From Sabulibacter ruber (GTDB lineage: Bacteria > Bacteroidota > Bacteroidia > Cytophagales > Hymenobacteraceae), in assembly GCF_017355955.1 (NCBI RefSeq), contig NZ_JAFFID010000001.1, positions 1-64,000 on the forward strand: a DNA stretch of 64,000 nt, given 5' to 3'. The notes beneath the pieces were generated by a model that did not search any database, had not been told where the DNA came from, and saw only the letters and a list, made by a program, of their open reading frames with translations. The position numbers were made by a program, and so were the translations under genes. Below, one piece after another: positions 1 through 8,550 of the stretch (position 1 is the stretch's first letter; every line of letters begins with the position of its first letter).

Positions 1-516
1 GCCGAGCTGTTCGTGAACGGCAAGAGCATGGGCGTGCAGAGGAAGCACGCCGGGACCCCGCAGAACCGCTACCGCCTCATGTGGATGGACGTGAAATACG
101 AGCCCGGCACCGTCAAGGTAGTCGCCTTCGGCAAGGACGGCAAGTCCGTGGCCGAGCGGGAGGTGAGGACCGCCGGCAGGCCGCACCGGATCGTGCTGCA
201 GCCGGACCGGACGCAGATCTCCGCCGACGGGAAGGACATCTCCTTCGTGACCGTGTCGGTGGTGGACAAAGACGGGAACCCCTGCCCCACGGCCACGGAC
301 CGGCTCAGCTTCCAGGTGAAAGGGAAAGGGAAGTACCGGGCCGCCGCCAACGGGGACCCCACCTCGCTGGAGCGGTTCCATCTGCCTACCATGAAGCTGT
401 TCAGCGGCAAGCTCGTCGTGCTCGTGCAGGCCACGGAGGAGGCAGGGGACCTGGAGCTGACCGTGAAGGGCAAGGGCCTGCAGGCCGCCAAGGTGGGCCT
501 CAAAGCAACTAAATAG
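1..516 (+). CDS. C-terminal part of GH2 family beta-galactosidase-like enzyme (partial)
   Basis: The reading frame is open from base 1, so this is the 3' end of a larger gene. The 171 visible residues begin with AELFVNGKSMG, the accessory beta-sandwich typical of Bacteroidota GH2 beta-galactosidases (the DUF4982 type). They continue into a second Ig-like domain with the HRIVLQPDRTQISADGKDIS pattern seen after it. The catalytic barrel lies outside the window, so substrate cannot be judged. Codon use is strongly GC-rich compared with the next genes. A strong hairpin follows at 655-700. The family call is confident; a role in galactoside removal is inference. Confidence 0.8.
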   Translation, partial: AELFVNGKSMGVQRKHAGTPQNRYRLMWMDVKYEPGTVKVVAFGKDGKSVAEREVRTAGRPHRIVLQPDRTQISADGKDISFVTVSVVDKDGNPCPTATDRLSFQVKGKGKYRAAANGDPTSLERFHLPTMKLFSGKLVVLVQATEEAGDLELTVKGKGLQAAKVGLKATK

Positions 517-566
517 GTGTTATATAGAATACTTCCCTTAGGTTATGAATTGGAGGAGTTAAGCAG

Positions 567-584
567 CAGGCCATTTCTGGCCTG
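567..584. repeat. Short intergenic palindrome
   Basis: CAGGCC and GGCCTG arms surround ATTTCT. It resembles the core of the palindrome family found throughout this window but lacks its outer arms. Confidence 0.4.
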
Positions 585-654
585 TTTATAGAAATATGGG
601 GTTAAAACAATCCTTCTATTTTTGTTACCAACATTTCCTAGTCTATAAGGCTCT

Positions 655-700
655 GTAAACACAAAGGCCCTGCTTTAATTAGCGGGGCCTTTGTGTTTAC
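655..700. terminator. Bidirectional terminator
   Basis: A 16-bp perfect inverted repeat (arms 655-670 and 685-700) is followed by a T-rich stretch. It lies between the end of the GH2 gene and the end of the convergent LacI-type gene and can serve both. Confidence 0.8.
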
Positions 701-762
701 TTTTGTTTCTTAATTCCAAGCTTATTGTAACAATCCATCCAAGGTTTGTAGGTGGTTATCGC

Positions 763-1803
763 TTATTTGGGCCTTTGGGTAGACTCCCTCTCTATAAGGA
801 CTGGCTCTAAAATTATTTTCTTCGGTTCCTCTAACATCTCTAGCGTATCTACCCCATTAGACTTCTTGCCAAGCGCTTCCAAAAACAATGTGAAAGCCTC
901 TTCTCCCATACGAGCGGGCTGCTGGTCAATGGTGGAAAGGGTAGGGGTTACGTAAGGGGTGAAAGACTCATTCCCGAATCCCAGGACTCCTACTTGCTCA
1001 GGCATCTTGATTCCTTGTTGCTTCAGATACTGCAAGGCTCCTAAAGCCGTAATATCAACCACCGCAAAAATGGCGTCAATGTTTTTGTCCCGTGATAACA
1101 ACCGTTCTGCGCCTAGTTTTCCAGATTCAATGGAATTCCGGCCATATTGGATTAAGTCATCGTCCACAGGGAGATTATTCTTTTTCAACGCATCTACATA
1201 ACCTAGCAGACGATCATTGAAAATTTTGATGTGCTGCGGTCCAGAGATGTGGGCAATGCGTTTATAGCCTTTCTGGATAAGGTGTTCAGTTGCCATAAAG
1301 GCGCCTTTGTAGTCATCCACTACCACCGAAGGGGAAGTTAACTCATCCTTCACCCGGTCAAACATCACCAGCGGCACCTTGCGTCGCTTTACGTCATAGA
1401 AGTGGTCCAGATTTGACGTGTCTTTGGCAATAGAGGCTATAATCCCGTCAACGCTGGTTTGCAAGAGGGTTTCTACTCCCTCCACTTCATACTCACCGGT
1501 TTCACTGGATTGAAACAAAAGAATATTATATCCGTTACTGCGGGCTATCTTCTCTATGCCGTGTACTACGGCTCCAAAGAAACCGATGTCGGTGCTGGGA
1601 ATCAGGATGCCTATGATATTCGTTCTGCCCGATCTAAGCGAAGAGGCCAGTCGGTTTTGCCGGTAATTAAGGTTTTGCGCGGCCGTTCTGATCAACTCCT
1701 TCGTGGCCGCACTTATGGAAGGGTGGTCATTGAGAGCTTTAGAGACGGTAGAAGGGCTTGTGTTAAGCTCTTTCGCTATGTCATGAATAGTAGTTCTGGC
1801 CAT
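763..1803 (-). CDS. LacI/GalR-family transcriptional regulator of the starch locus
   Basis: The 346-residue protein has an N-terminal LacI helix-turn-helix (TTIHDIAKELNTSPSTVSKAL, about residues 4-24), a hinge helix ending in LASSLRSGRTN, and a periplasmic-binding-protein-like effector domain (IGILIPSTDIGFF to the C-terminus). It is divergent from the susC gene. An ATCGAT-centred palindrome lies 4-17 bases upstream of its start codon (imperfect, 1807-1820) and better copies lie at 2037-2048 and 26377-26388, suggesting autoregulation and control of both arms of the locus. In Bacteroidota, LacI-type MalR-like proteins often replace SusR for maltodextrin control. The effector (maltose or an oligomer) is inferred. 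Confidence 0.9.
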   Translation of the reverse strand: MARTTIHDIAKELNTSPSTVSKALNDHPSISAATKELIRTAAQNLNYRQNRLASSLRSGRTNIIGILIPSTDIGFFGAVVHGIEKIARSNGYNILLFQSSETGEYEVEGVETLLQTSVDGIIASIAKDTSNLDHFYDVKRRKVPLVMFDRVKDELTSPSVVVDDYKGAFMATEHLIQKGYKRIAHISGPQHIKIFNDRLLGYVDALKKNNLPVDDDLIQYGRNSIESGKLGAERLLSRDKNIDAIFAVVDITALGALQYLKQQGIKMPEQVGVLGFGNESFTPYVTPTLSTIDQQPARMGEEAFTLFLEALGKKSNGVDTLEMLEEPKKIILEPVLIERESTQRPK

Positions 1804-1806
1804 AGA

Positions 1807-1820
1807 GAAACATCGATTTC
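1807..1820. promoter_or_regulatory. Imperfect LacI-type operator at regulator start
   Basis: GAAACATCGATTTC shares the ATCGATTTC half with the perfect sites. It overlaps the ribosome-binding region of the regulator, which suits autorepression. Confidence 0.5.
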
Positions 1821-2036
1821 TTAAAAGAACTGGGGGAAGAAAACCCTGCTTTATTGTTGTTTACGTGCTTTGGAAACAAATCTAATTAAACAAATCTTAA
1901 AAAAGCCTGTTATGAAGATGGTTTTTTTTAATAGGCATCCGTTTAAGGAACAATTTTTGGGAATTTTTTAAAAAATCTTCTTCTTTTGTGGTGTCAAACT
2001 CTTTGAGAAGTGAATTAAAATTTATAAATCGCTAAG

Positions 2037-2048
2037 GAAATCGATTTC
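2037..2048. promoter_or_regulatory. LacI-type operator upstream of susC
   Basis: GAAATCGATTTC is a perfect 12-bp palindrome with a central CG pair, the form expected for LacI-family operators. The same 12-mer recurs at 26377-26388 at the other outer end of the locus. Confidence 0.7.
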
Positions 2049-2167
2049 GTAAACATGGATAATTGAGAATATTTCATTTTCTACTGTTGTTATCTCAATG
2101 CTACTCAATGGTTTAACGGGCAATCGGAGCTTTTCACCTTTTACACAAACAACTTAATCCTTATTCT

Positions 2168-5100
2168 ATGTCAAATTTGTTACTCAAGACCCTGCCTCCT
2201 AGTGACGGGTTGCAAGGTAATCGGCTATTCAGGAAGCCGGCAATGTTACTGGCCCTGGTCACTGCCTTCTTTTACTTGTGCAGCGGCTTTGCCTATGCTC
2301 AGCAAAGAAACGTGACTGGTACGGTGACCGGAGAGGGCGCTTCTCCCTTGATTGGGGTTACTGTATTGCTGAAAGGAACTTCCACTGCCACTGCTACGGA
2401 CGTGAATGGAGGATTCTCGATTCCGGTAACCGGAAACAATGCGGTGTTGGTAGTCTCTTATATTGGCTACGTGACCCAGGAAGTACCCGTAGGAAGCCAA
2501 ACTACAGTAAACGTGAATCTGGTTTCTGATGCCAAAGCATTAGAAGAAGTAGTGGTAGTAGGGTATGGTACCCAGAACAAGCGTGACCTTACTGGGTCAG
2601 TAGCTGCTTTGGATGAAAAAGATTTCAACGCAGGTCCTGTAACCAGCCCTTTGCAACAGATTACAGGTAGGGCTGCCGGGGTAACTATCAATCAGGTTGG
2701 CAGTGAGCCAGGCCAGAATCCAAACATTCGGATCAGAGGTATCACTTCTTTAGTTGGTGGTAATGACCCACTGGTAGTAGTGGATGGTATCCAGGGTGAC
2801 CTTGGTTTGCTGAACCAGATTCCGCCAGCTGAGATTAGCTCTATTGAGATTCTGAAAGATGCTTCTGCCACTGCTATCTATGGCTCAAGAGGAGCTGCTG
2901 GGGTAGTTCTTGTAACTACAAAAAAAGGTAGAGCAGGCGAAACAACACTTGAGTATAGTGGGGTGGGCTCTATTGATATTATTTCTAAGGAATATGACAT
3001 GCTGAATGCCGACGAATACAGAGCGGCGGCTCAGGCTAGAGGTATTACCTTCAATGATTATGGTGGAAACACCAACTGGTTTGACGAAATCACCCGCAGA
3101 GGCTACACACAAACACACAACCTAGCCGTAGCCGGTGGCGGGGAGAATTTTACCTACAGAACCTCTTTAACAGGTATCTTGCAACAAGGTATTATCAAAA
3201 AATCTAACTATGATAATTACATCGCACGTTTTCAGGGAAGCCAGAAAGCCCTGAAAGACAAGTTGAGTTTAGACTTCAACTTGAACGCTTCGGTTAGAAA
3301 AAATGAGTATAACAATGGCGGTAGAATAGGGGAAGCGATTAACCGCAGACCAACTGACCCAATTTATACAGATGAGCCCTTATACAAAGATACCGGACCT
3401 TACTTCATTGACCCGCAAAGCTTTGGGTACCTGAACCCAGTAGCTCGCACTAACGAGATTGTAGATGGTGACAGAGCCAATAACTTATTCGGGAGCCTGC
3501 GTGCAGAATACAGAATCATTGGTGGTTTAAGTGGAGGGGTATTTGGTTCTTGGAGAAGAACAACCCGTGAATACGAAGGCTATACGTCGGCTAGAACAAC
3601 CGTTGAGGGGGCCAGGAATTTGGGTGAAGTACCTGCTAACCTTACTGGTGAAGAAAGAGAAGCATTCCTGAACAACCTGCCAGATGGTATCGCTGTTCGT
3701 AACTCTAACAACTCAGACGAGAAGCTTTTCAATGCTTTCATGAACTACAAAACTGTAGTGGGTGACCACAGCATTGACTTTATTGGGGTTTACGAGTACC
3801 AAAAGCAGATTTATGATGGCTACAGTGCAACAGCCAGAGGGTTCCTGGTAGACACAGAGAACAACCTGCAAGCCCTGCAGTCGGCTGACCCAAACCTGTT
3901 CCAGCAGGGAAACATCAATTCTTATAAGAACGACAGGACGCTTGCTTCTTTCCTGGCTCGGGCCAACTATTCCTTCAAAGACAGATACCTGTTTAGCGGA
4001 AGCTTCAGAAGAGATGGTTCTTCTGTGTTTGGTGCCAATAACAGATGGGCCAACTTCTTTGCCGTATCAGGTGCTTGGAGAATTTCTGATGAAGCATTCA
4101 TGTCAAATATTACTTTTATCAATGACCTGAAGCTTAGAGTAGGGTATGGTGAGACAGGTAACCAGCAGGGGTTAACCCCATTAAATTCAGTGTTACTGGC
4201 AAACAGTGCCGGAACTGCTTTCTTTGGTGGAACCCTTATCCCTAACTTCTCCATTACGCAAAATGCTAACCCAGACCTTAGATGGGAAGTTAAGAAGATG
4301 TACAACGCCGGTTTAGATTTCGGTCTCTTCAACGGTGGCAGACTTTCAGGTTCATTAGACTTTTATTACGGAAAAACCAGCGACCTGCTGTTTGATTACG
4401 ATGTTCCAACTCCTCCATACCCATTTGAGACTATCAAGGCAAACATTGGGGAGATCCTGAACAAAGGGGCTGAGCTTGGTTTGTCTTATTCCTTGATTGA
4501 CAGAGAAAATCTTTCTGTAAACCTTGCTGGTAACCTTACTACCAATAAGACAGAGGTGATTGACCTTGGTGGTAATTTCAATGGAATCAATTTAGAGACT
4601 AACTATGTAGTTTGGGGCGCTGGTGGTACCACTGGGGTTGGTTCAAGTAACAATGGCGTATCTTACCTGATTATGAATCAGCCTTTAGGGGCATACTACC
4701 TGTACAGACATGCCGGTATTGATGAAAGCGGTAACCAGATCATTGATGATTTAAATGGTGATGGCGTAATTACACCGGGTAACGGTCCTGGTCCTGACCG
4801 CTACCTTGCCGGTCAAGCCCTTCCTAAATTTACTTGGGCGTTCACACCTTCAGCTAGATACAAGAACTTTGATCTAAACCTAGTTTTCAGGGGTGCGCAT
4901 GGCCATAAGATTTTCAATGCCAGAAAAGCAACGCTTAGTACTTTAAGTATCCTGGGTCAAAACAACCTGCTTAGAAGCGCGGTGGACCTTGGTTTAGATA
5001 ACCTAACCTATGCTACAGATCTTTGGTTGGAAGATGGCGACTACGCCCGTCTTGAGAACCTTACCCTGGGATATAACTTTAATACGGCAAGGTTTGGTGG

Positions 5101-5272
5101 AGCAATCAGAAATCTGAGACTTTCCTTCACTGCTAACAACTTGTTTGTTATTACTGACTACACCGGTATTGATCCAGAGGTGAGCACCACTGGTGGTAGT
5201 GGCTCAGGGTTAGATACTGGTATCTATCCACGTACCCGCAGATTTGCTCTGGGTATCAATGCAACTTTCTAA
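2168..5272 (+). CDS. susC: SusC-like TonB-dependent outer membrane transporter
   Basis: This is a 1034-residue SusC/RagA protein. An extended signal peptide ends near residue 45 (CSGFAYAQ). It is followed by the carboxypeptidase-D regulatory-like domain (GTVTGEGASPLIGVTVLLKG), the family signature EEVVVVGYGTQNKRDLTGSV, a plug domain with IRGITSL and LKDASATAIYGSRGAAGV, and a 22-strand-type barrel that ends in an aromatic residue (INATF). It forms the TonB-driven channel that, with the SusD-like lipoprotein just downstream, takes oligosaccharides across the outer membrane. The next gene starts 60 bases on. Maltodextrin as substrate is inferred from the many amylases around it. Confidence 0.96.
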   Translation: MSNLLLKTLPPSDGLQGNRLFRKPAMLLALVTAFFYLCSGFAYAQQRNVTGTVTGEGASPLIGVTVLLKGTSTATATDVNGGFSIPVTGNNAVLVVSYIGYVTQEVPVGSQTTVNVNLVSDAKALEEVVVVGYGTQNKRDLTGSVAALDEKDFNAGPVTSPLQQITGRAAGVTINQVGSEPGQNPNIRIRGITSLVGGNDPLVVVDGIQGDLGLLNQIPPAEISSIEILKDASATAIYGSRGAAGVVLVTTKKGRAGETTLEYSGVGSIDIISKEYDMLNADEYRAAAQARGITFNDYGGNTNWFDEITRRGYTQTHNLAVAGGGENFTYRTSLTGILQQGIIKKSNYDNYIARFQGSQKALKDKLSLDFNLNASVRKNEYNNGGRIGEAINRRPTDPIYTDEPLYKDTGPYFIDPQSFGYLNPVARTNEIVDGDRANNLFGSLRAEYRIIGGLSGGVFGSWRRTTREYEGYTSARTTVEGARNLGEVPANLTGEEREAFLNNLPDGIAVRNSNNSDEKLFNAFMNYKTVVGDHSIDFIGVYEYQKQIYDGYSATARGFLVDTENNLQALQSADPNLFQQGNINSYKNDRTLASFLARANYSFKDRYLFSGSFRRDGSSVFGANNRWANFFAVSGAWRISDEAFMSNITFINDLKLRVGYGETGNQQGLTPLNSVLLANSAGTAFFGGTLIPNFSITQNANPDLRWEVKKMYNAGLDFGLFNGGRLSGSLDFYYGKTSDLLFDYDVPTPPYPFETIKANIGEILNKGAELGLSYSLIDRENLSVNLAGNLTTNKTEVIDLGGNFNGINLETNYVVWGAGGTTGVGSSNNGVSYLIMNQPLGAYYLYRHAGIDESGNQIIDDLNGDGVITPGNGPGPDRYLAGQALPKFTWAFTPSARYKNFDLNLVFRGAHGHKIFNARKATLSTLSILGQNNLLRSAVDLGLDNLTYATDLWLEDGDYARLENLTLGYNFNTARFGGAIRNLRLSFTANNLFVITDYTGIDPEVSTTGGSGSGLDTGIYPRTRRFALGINATF

Positions 5273-5332
5273 TCTACAGTGAAATTCAAACGCCTTGACT
5301 TATGTTAAGGCATTATTGAAACCCTAACGTTT

Positions 5333-6817
5333 ATGAAAAAAATATTTTATACTATAATGCTTTCTTCTTCAGTAGCCTTTTTTGGCTGTACTGATCTGGA
5401 AGAAGGTACATACGGTCAACAAGTAGGTGATAAATTCTATGCTACTGAGGCTGGAATCAACGCCGCTCTTGCCTCTATATACAATGAGGTACGCGGTGAC
5501 TGGAATGGAAAAGGGATTGCTGGCGCTGATAGAGGCTGGTATGACCTGAACGAGACCTCCACCGATGAAATGGTTATCCCAACCCGTAATGACGGTGGTT
5601 GGAATGACAACGGTATCTGGCGGGCCATGTACCAGCACACCTGGACAGGTTCACAGGAGTTTATTGGAAACACCTGGAACTGGCTTTATAGAAGTGTGTT
5701 CAAGTCTAACCTGGCCGTTGAATTGTTGGAAGGTGCCAATGCTGATAGAGCAAGAATAGCTGAGGCAAGAATACTCAGGGCATACTTCTACTATATGCTC
5801 ATGGATGGCTGGGGAGATGTTCCTTTCTATACCCAAAATAACCTCACTGTAGACCAGATACCCCAAACACCTCGGGCAGAGATTTTCAACTTTATTGTTA
5901 AGGAGATACAGGACAATGCAGAGTTCCTGCCAGAAACAAAAGGAGGTCAGTTCTACGGTAGATTCAACAAGTGGGCCGCTTATGCGCTTTTAGCCAAATT
6001 GTACCTGAATGCAGAGGTTTACACCGGAACCCCGCGCTGGTCTGAGGCTATTGCAGCTTCTGATAAAATCATCAACCAGGGTGGCTTTACATTAACGCCG
6101 AATCTATACAACAATGCCGGAACAAGCGCAGTTTTTGGTGATAGATTAGATGACCAGGAAGTGATTCTTGCAGTTTACGTAGATGCCTTAAGTGCTCCCC
6201 GTAATATTATCGGAATCCGGACCTTGCAGGCCCCACATGGAACTGCCCTGTTCGGTTTCAGTACCTGGAACGGTGCTACCGTTCACCAGGATTTTGTAAA
6301 CAAATACAGCGATAATGATAAGCGTAAAAAGCAATGGCTAATCGGACCCCAACCAGGTGGTGTGAACTATTCTCTCACGCTATCCTCTCTAACTAGTGCT
6401 GGCCAGTCTGAAGGGGCAAGAAATGCCAAGTTCCTTCCGGTACCTCCGTTTGAGCCAGGTAACAGTTCTTCCAACGACTTCCCTGTGTTCCGTTATGCTG
6501 ACGTATTGTTGACCAAAGCCGAAGCCCTATTGAGAAGTGGTGGTTCTGAGGCTACCGCTAGAGAGTTAGTGAACATGGTACGAAACCGTGCGGGACTTGA
6601 TGATCTGGAAGGCACCCTTACCCTGAATGAAGTGTATGACGAGAGAGGTCGTGAGCTGGTTTGGGAAGGTCACCGTCGTCAGGACATGATCCGCTTCGGA
6701 ACTTTCACAGCTGCCCGCGCCTTTAAGGCGCCTAGTTCAAGTATCTATCGGTTGTTCCCTATACCTTCTGAAGCTTTAAGAAACAACCCTACCCTTAAGC
6801 AAAATCCTGGTTATTAA
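5333..6817 (+). CDS. susD: SusD-like surface glycan-binding lipoprotein
   Basis: This is a 494-residue RagB/SusD family protein. The signal peptide ends in a lipobox (FFGC, Cys about residue 19). The helical TPR-like fold shows typical blocks: ARILRAYFYYMLMDGWGDVPF, KWAAYALLAKLYLNAEVY, and the C-terminal FRYADVLLTKAEALLRSG with RGRELVWEGHRRQDMIRFG and LFPIPSEALRNNPTLKQNPGY. It caps the SusC channel and captures glycan. The position directly after susC and the length match the family. Confidence 0.96.
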   Translation: MKKIFYTIMLSSSVAFFGCTDLEEGTYGQQVGDKFYATEAGINAALASIYNEVRGDWNGKGIAGADRGWYDLNETSTDEMVIPTRNDGGWNDNGIWRAMYQHTWTGSQEFIGNTWNWLYRSVFKSNLAVELLEGANADRARIAEARILRAYFYYMLMDGWGDVPFYTQNNLTVDQIPQTPRAEIFNFIVKEIQDNAEFLPETKGGQFYGRFNKWAAYALLAKLYLNAEVYTGTPRWSEAIAASDKIINQGGFTLTPNLYNNAGTSAVFGDRLDDQEVILAVYVDALSAPRNIIGIRTLQAPHGTALFGFSTWNGATVHQDFVNKYSDNDKRKKQWLIGPQPGGVNYSLTLSSLTSAGQSEGARNAKFLPVPPFEPGNSSSNDFPVFRYADVLLTKAEALLRSGGSEATARELVNMVRNRAGLDDLEGTLTLNEVYDERGRELVWEGHRRQDMIRFGTFTAARAFKAPSSSIYRLFPIPSEALRNNPTLKQNPGY

Positions 6818-6835
6818 TAGAAAAGAGATACTTGT

Positions 6836-8293
6836 ATGAAAAACTTTAGATTTCTATTTACTTGTTTCAGTTTCATCCTGAGCTTATTTGTCTTGGGGTG
6901 TAGCGAGGATGAAATAGAACCATCCTTTGAGGAACTACGCAATCAGGAGTATGACCTTGTAGTTGTATCAGATGCAAGTGCTAATATTCCGGTTTCTTTC
7001 AAAGCTGCCGGAACAGATTTAGAGCGCGTGGTGGTGGAGATTACTCCGCAAGGCTCTTCAACTGTAGTAGCATCCAATACTCTGAACAGAATTACTCATG
7101 AGAATCTGAATAGAGTAAACATGACAGTTCCGTTTCCTGGGAACAACGTAGCTCCTTCAGGTCTTTATACAGTCACTTACAAAATGACTGGTAAAAACGG
7201 AGAGCAAAGTGTTGGCTCCTATACTATCAATGTCATCAACAATGTAAGTCCTGTTCTTTGTGAGTACACCAATGCATTGCCGCAAGGCAAAACCGTTTGG
7301 ATCAGGTTGTACGTTCCTGAGGGTGAAAACTTGCCTGCAAATGACAATACCATCTACCTGACGGGTAGCTTTGGTGCCAGAGAAGGTGGTGCTGACTGGG
7401 ACGGTGGCGGAGGGCCACACAGATTCACTCGTTTAAGTGCTACTTGCTATGAAATTGCAATGCACTTGGTAAGTGGCGATAAATATAAAATCACCCGTGG
7501 TACCTGGGATAAACAGATGACCAATGCTACAGGTGCTGAGTATTCAGACTTTACTTACAACGGGGAAACCACTATTTCGCATACGGCTTTCAACTGGAAA
7601 GACCTTCCGGTAGTTACTCCTAACACTCCAACAACCGAGATCCTGAATGTTCCTGCTGAAGCCGTTAAATCTGGCATGCTTACAGTAGTGGCCACCTTGG
7701 ATAACAGCCTTGCAGCTGGTAGCGGTGACTACTACGTGGTAGAAAAAGGAGCCACAGGTATTGCCAATGGCGTTAAAATGGTTGCCTTTGAAGGTACAAA
7801 CAAAATTGCTGCTGCTGTTCCAAAAAAATCTGGTGTAGAGTATGTAGTTGTTAAAGGCGATGCTTCTGCAACAGGTAAAAACAGATACGGCTTTGTACAG
7901 TCTGCTGTATGGGACGGTAAAACAAACCCTGCCAGAATTTCAATCTCAACCTTTGGCCAACCAGGGTTCACCCTCGGAAACAAGATTGTGATTGTGGGTG
8001 ATGCCACTCCAGCTGGTTGGAACCCTACTGCTGGTCAGGATTTCACCAAGACAGGTGAGGGTAAATACTCCATCACTATTCCTATTACTGCAGAAAAAGC
8101 TTTCCTATTACTTCCTGAGTACGAGCAATGGAGTGACAAATGGGGATTTGGTTCTGGTACTGCCACCCAAGGTGCATTAGCTGCCCAGGGAAGCGGGAGT
8201 GATTTCTCAACCAAAGGCCTTACTTCCGGCACCTACAAGATTGATGTAGATTTCACTGTAGGAAATGGCTCCTTTAACTTAACCAAGCAATAA
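6836..8293 (+). CDS. SusE/SusF-like starch-binding outer membrane lipoprotein
   Basis: This 485-residue lipoprotein (lipobox LGC at about residue 21) starts 18 bases after susD. The N-terminal Ig-like SusE domain (about 30-135) is followed by modules with NTIYLTGSFG, YKITRGTWDK and IVIVGDATPAGWNP. Such blocks are typical of the tandem carbohydrate-binding domains of SusE/SusF, which hold starch at the cell surface without cutting it. A hairpin at 8316-8361 closes the susCDE transcript. The subtype (E or F) cannot be decided. Confidence 0.88.
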   Translation: MKNFRFLFTCFSFILSLFVLGCSEDEIEPSFEELRNQEYDLVVVSDASANIPVSFKAAGTDLERVVVEITPQGSSTVVASNTLNRITHENLNRVNMTVPFPGNNVAPSGLYTVTYKMTGKNGEQSVGSYTINVINNVSPVLCEYTNALPQGKTVWIRLYVPEGENLPANDNTIYLTGSFGAREGGADWDGGGGPHRFTRLSATCYEIAMHLVSGDKYKITRGTWDKQMTNATGAEYSDFTYNGETTISHTAFNWKDLPVVTPNTPTTEILNVPAEAVKSGMLTVVATLDNSLAAGSGDYYVVEKGATGIANGVKMVAFEGTNKIAAAVPKKSGVEYVVVKGDASATGKNRYGFVQSAVWDGKTNPARISISTFGQPGFTLGNKIVIVGDATPAGWNPTAGQDFTKTGEGKYSITIPITAEKAFLLLPEYEQWSDKWGFGSGTATQGALAAQGSGSDFSTKGLTSGTYKIDVDFTVGNGSFNLTKQ

Positions 8294-8315
8294 AATCATT
8301 GCGTTGAATGAAAAA

Positions 8316-8361
8316 GAAAGAGGTTATCTCCTGTATGAAAAGTGAGGTAACCTCTTTTCTT
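8316..8361 (+). terminator. Terminator after susCDE
   Basis: AAAGAGGTTA and TAACCTCTTT arms close a hairpin followed by TTCTTTT, 23 bases after the stop codon. Confidence 0.8.
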
Positions 8362-8399
8362 TTAAATCAAGATTGAGCACTTCCAACTGCCTTGATTCT

Positions 8400-8422
8400 G
8401 GTCTGTTTTCTCCAAAACCGAC
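8400..8422. repeat. Intergenic palindrome (host family, degenerate)
   Basis: GGTC and GACC arms enclose TGTTTTC and AAAAC, a shortened member of the palindrome family seen throughout the window. Confidence 0.4.
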
Positions 8423-8550
8423 CAAAAATCTAAAAAGGCCTATCTTATTATTTTTAAACATCATAATTAATTAAAAAGACAGAGGGCTACCTGATCAATC
8501 TTAGGATTAGGAATTGTAGCTGAGTCTTTCTTTTGTTTCTCCTTCTTTTT

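Larger units (their letters stand above)
1804..2167. promoter_or_regulatory. Divergent control region between lacI-type gene and susC
   Basis: This 364-base AT-rich gap has no credible reading frame. It holds an imperfect palindrome at the regulator start and a perfect one at 2037-2048. The susC mRNA therefore probably has a leader of more than 100 bases. Confidence 0.6.
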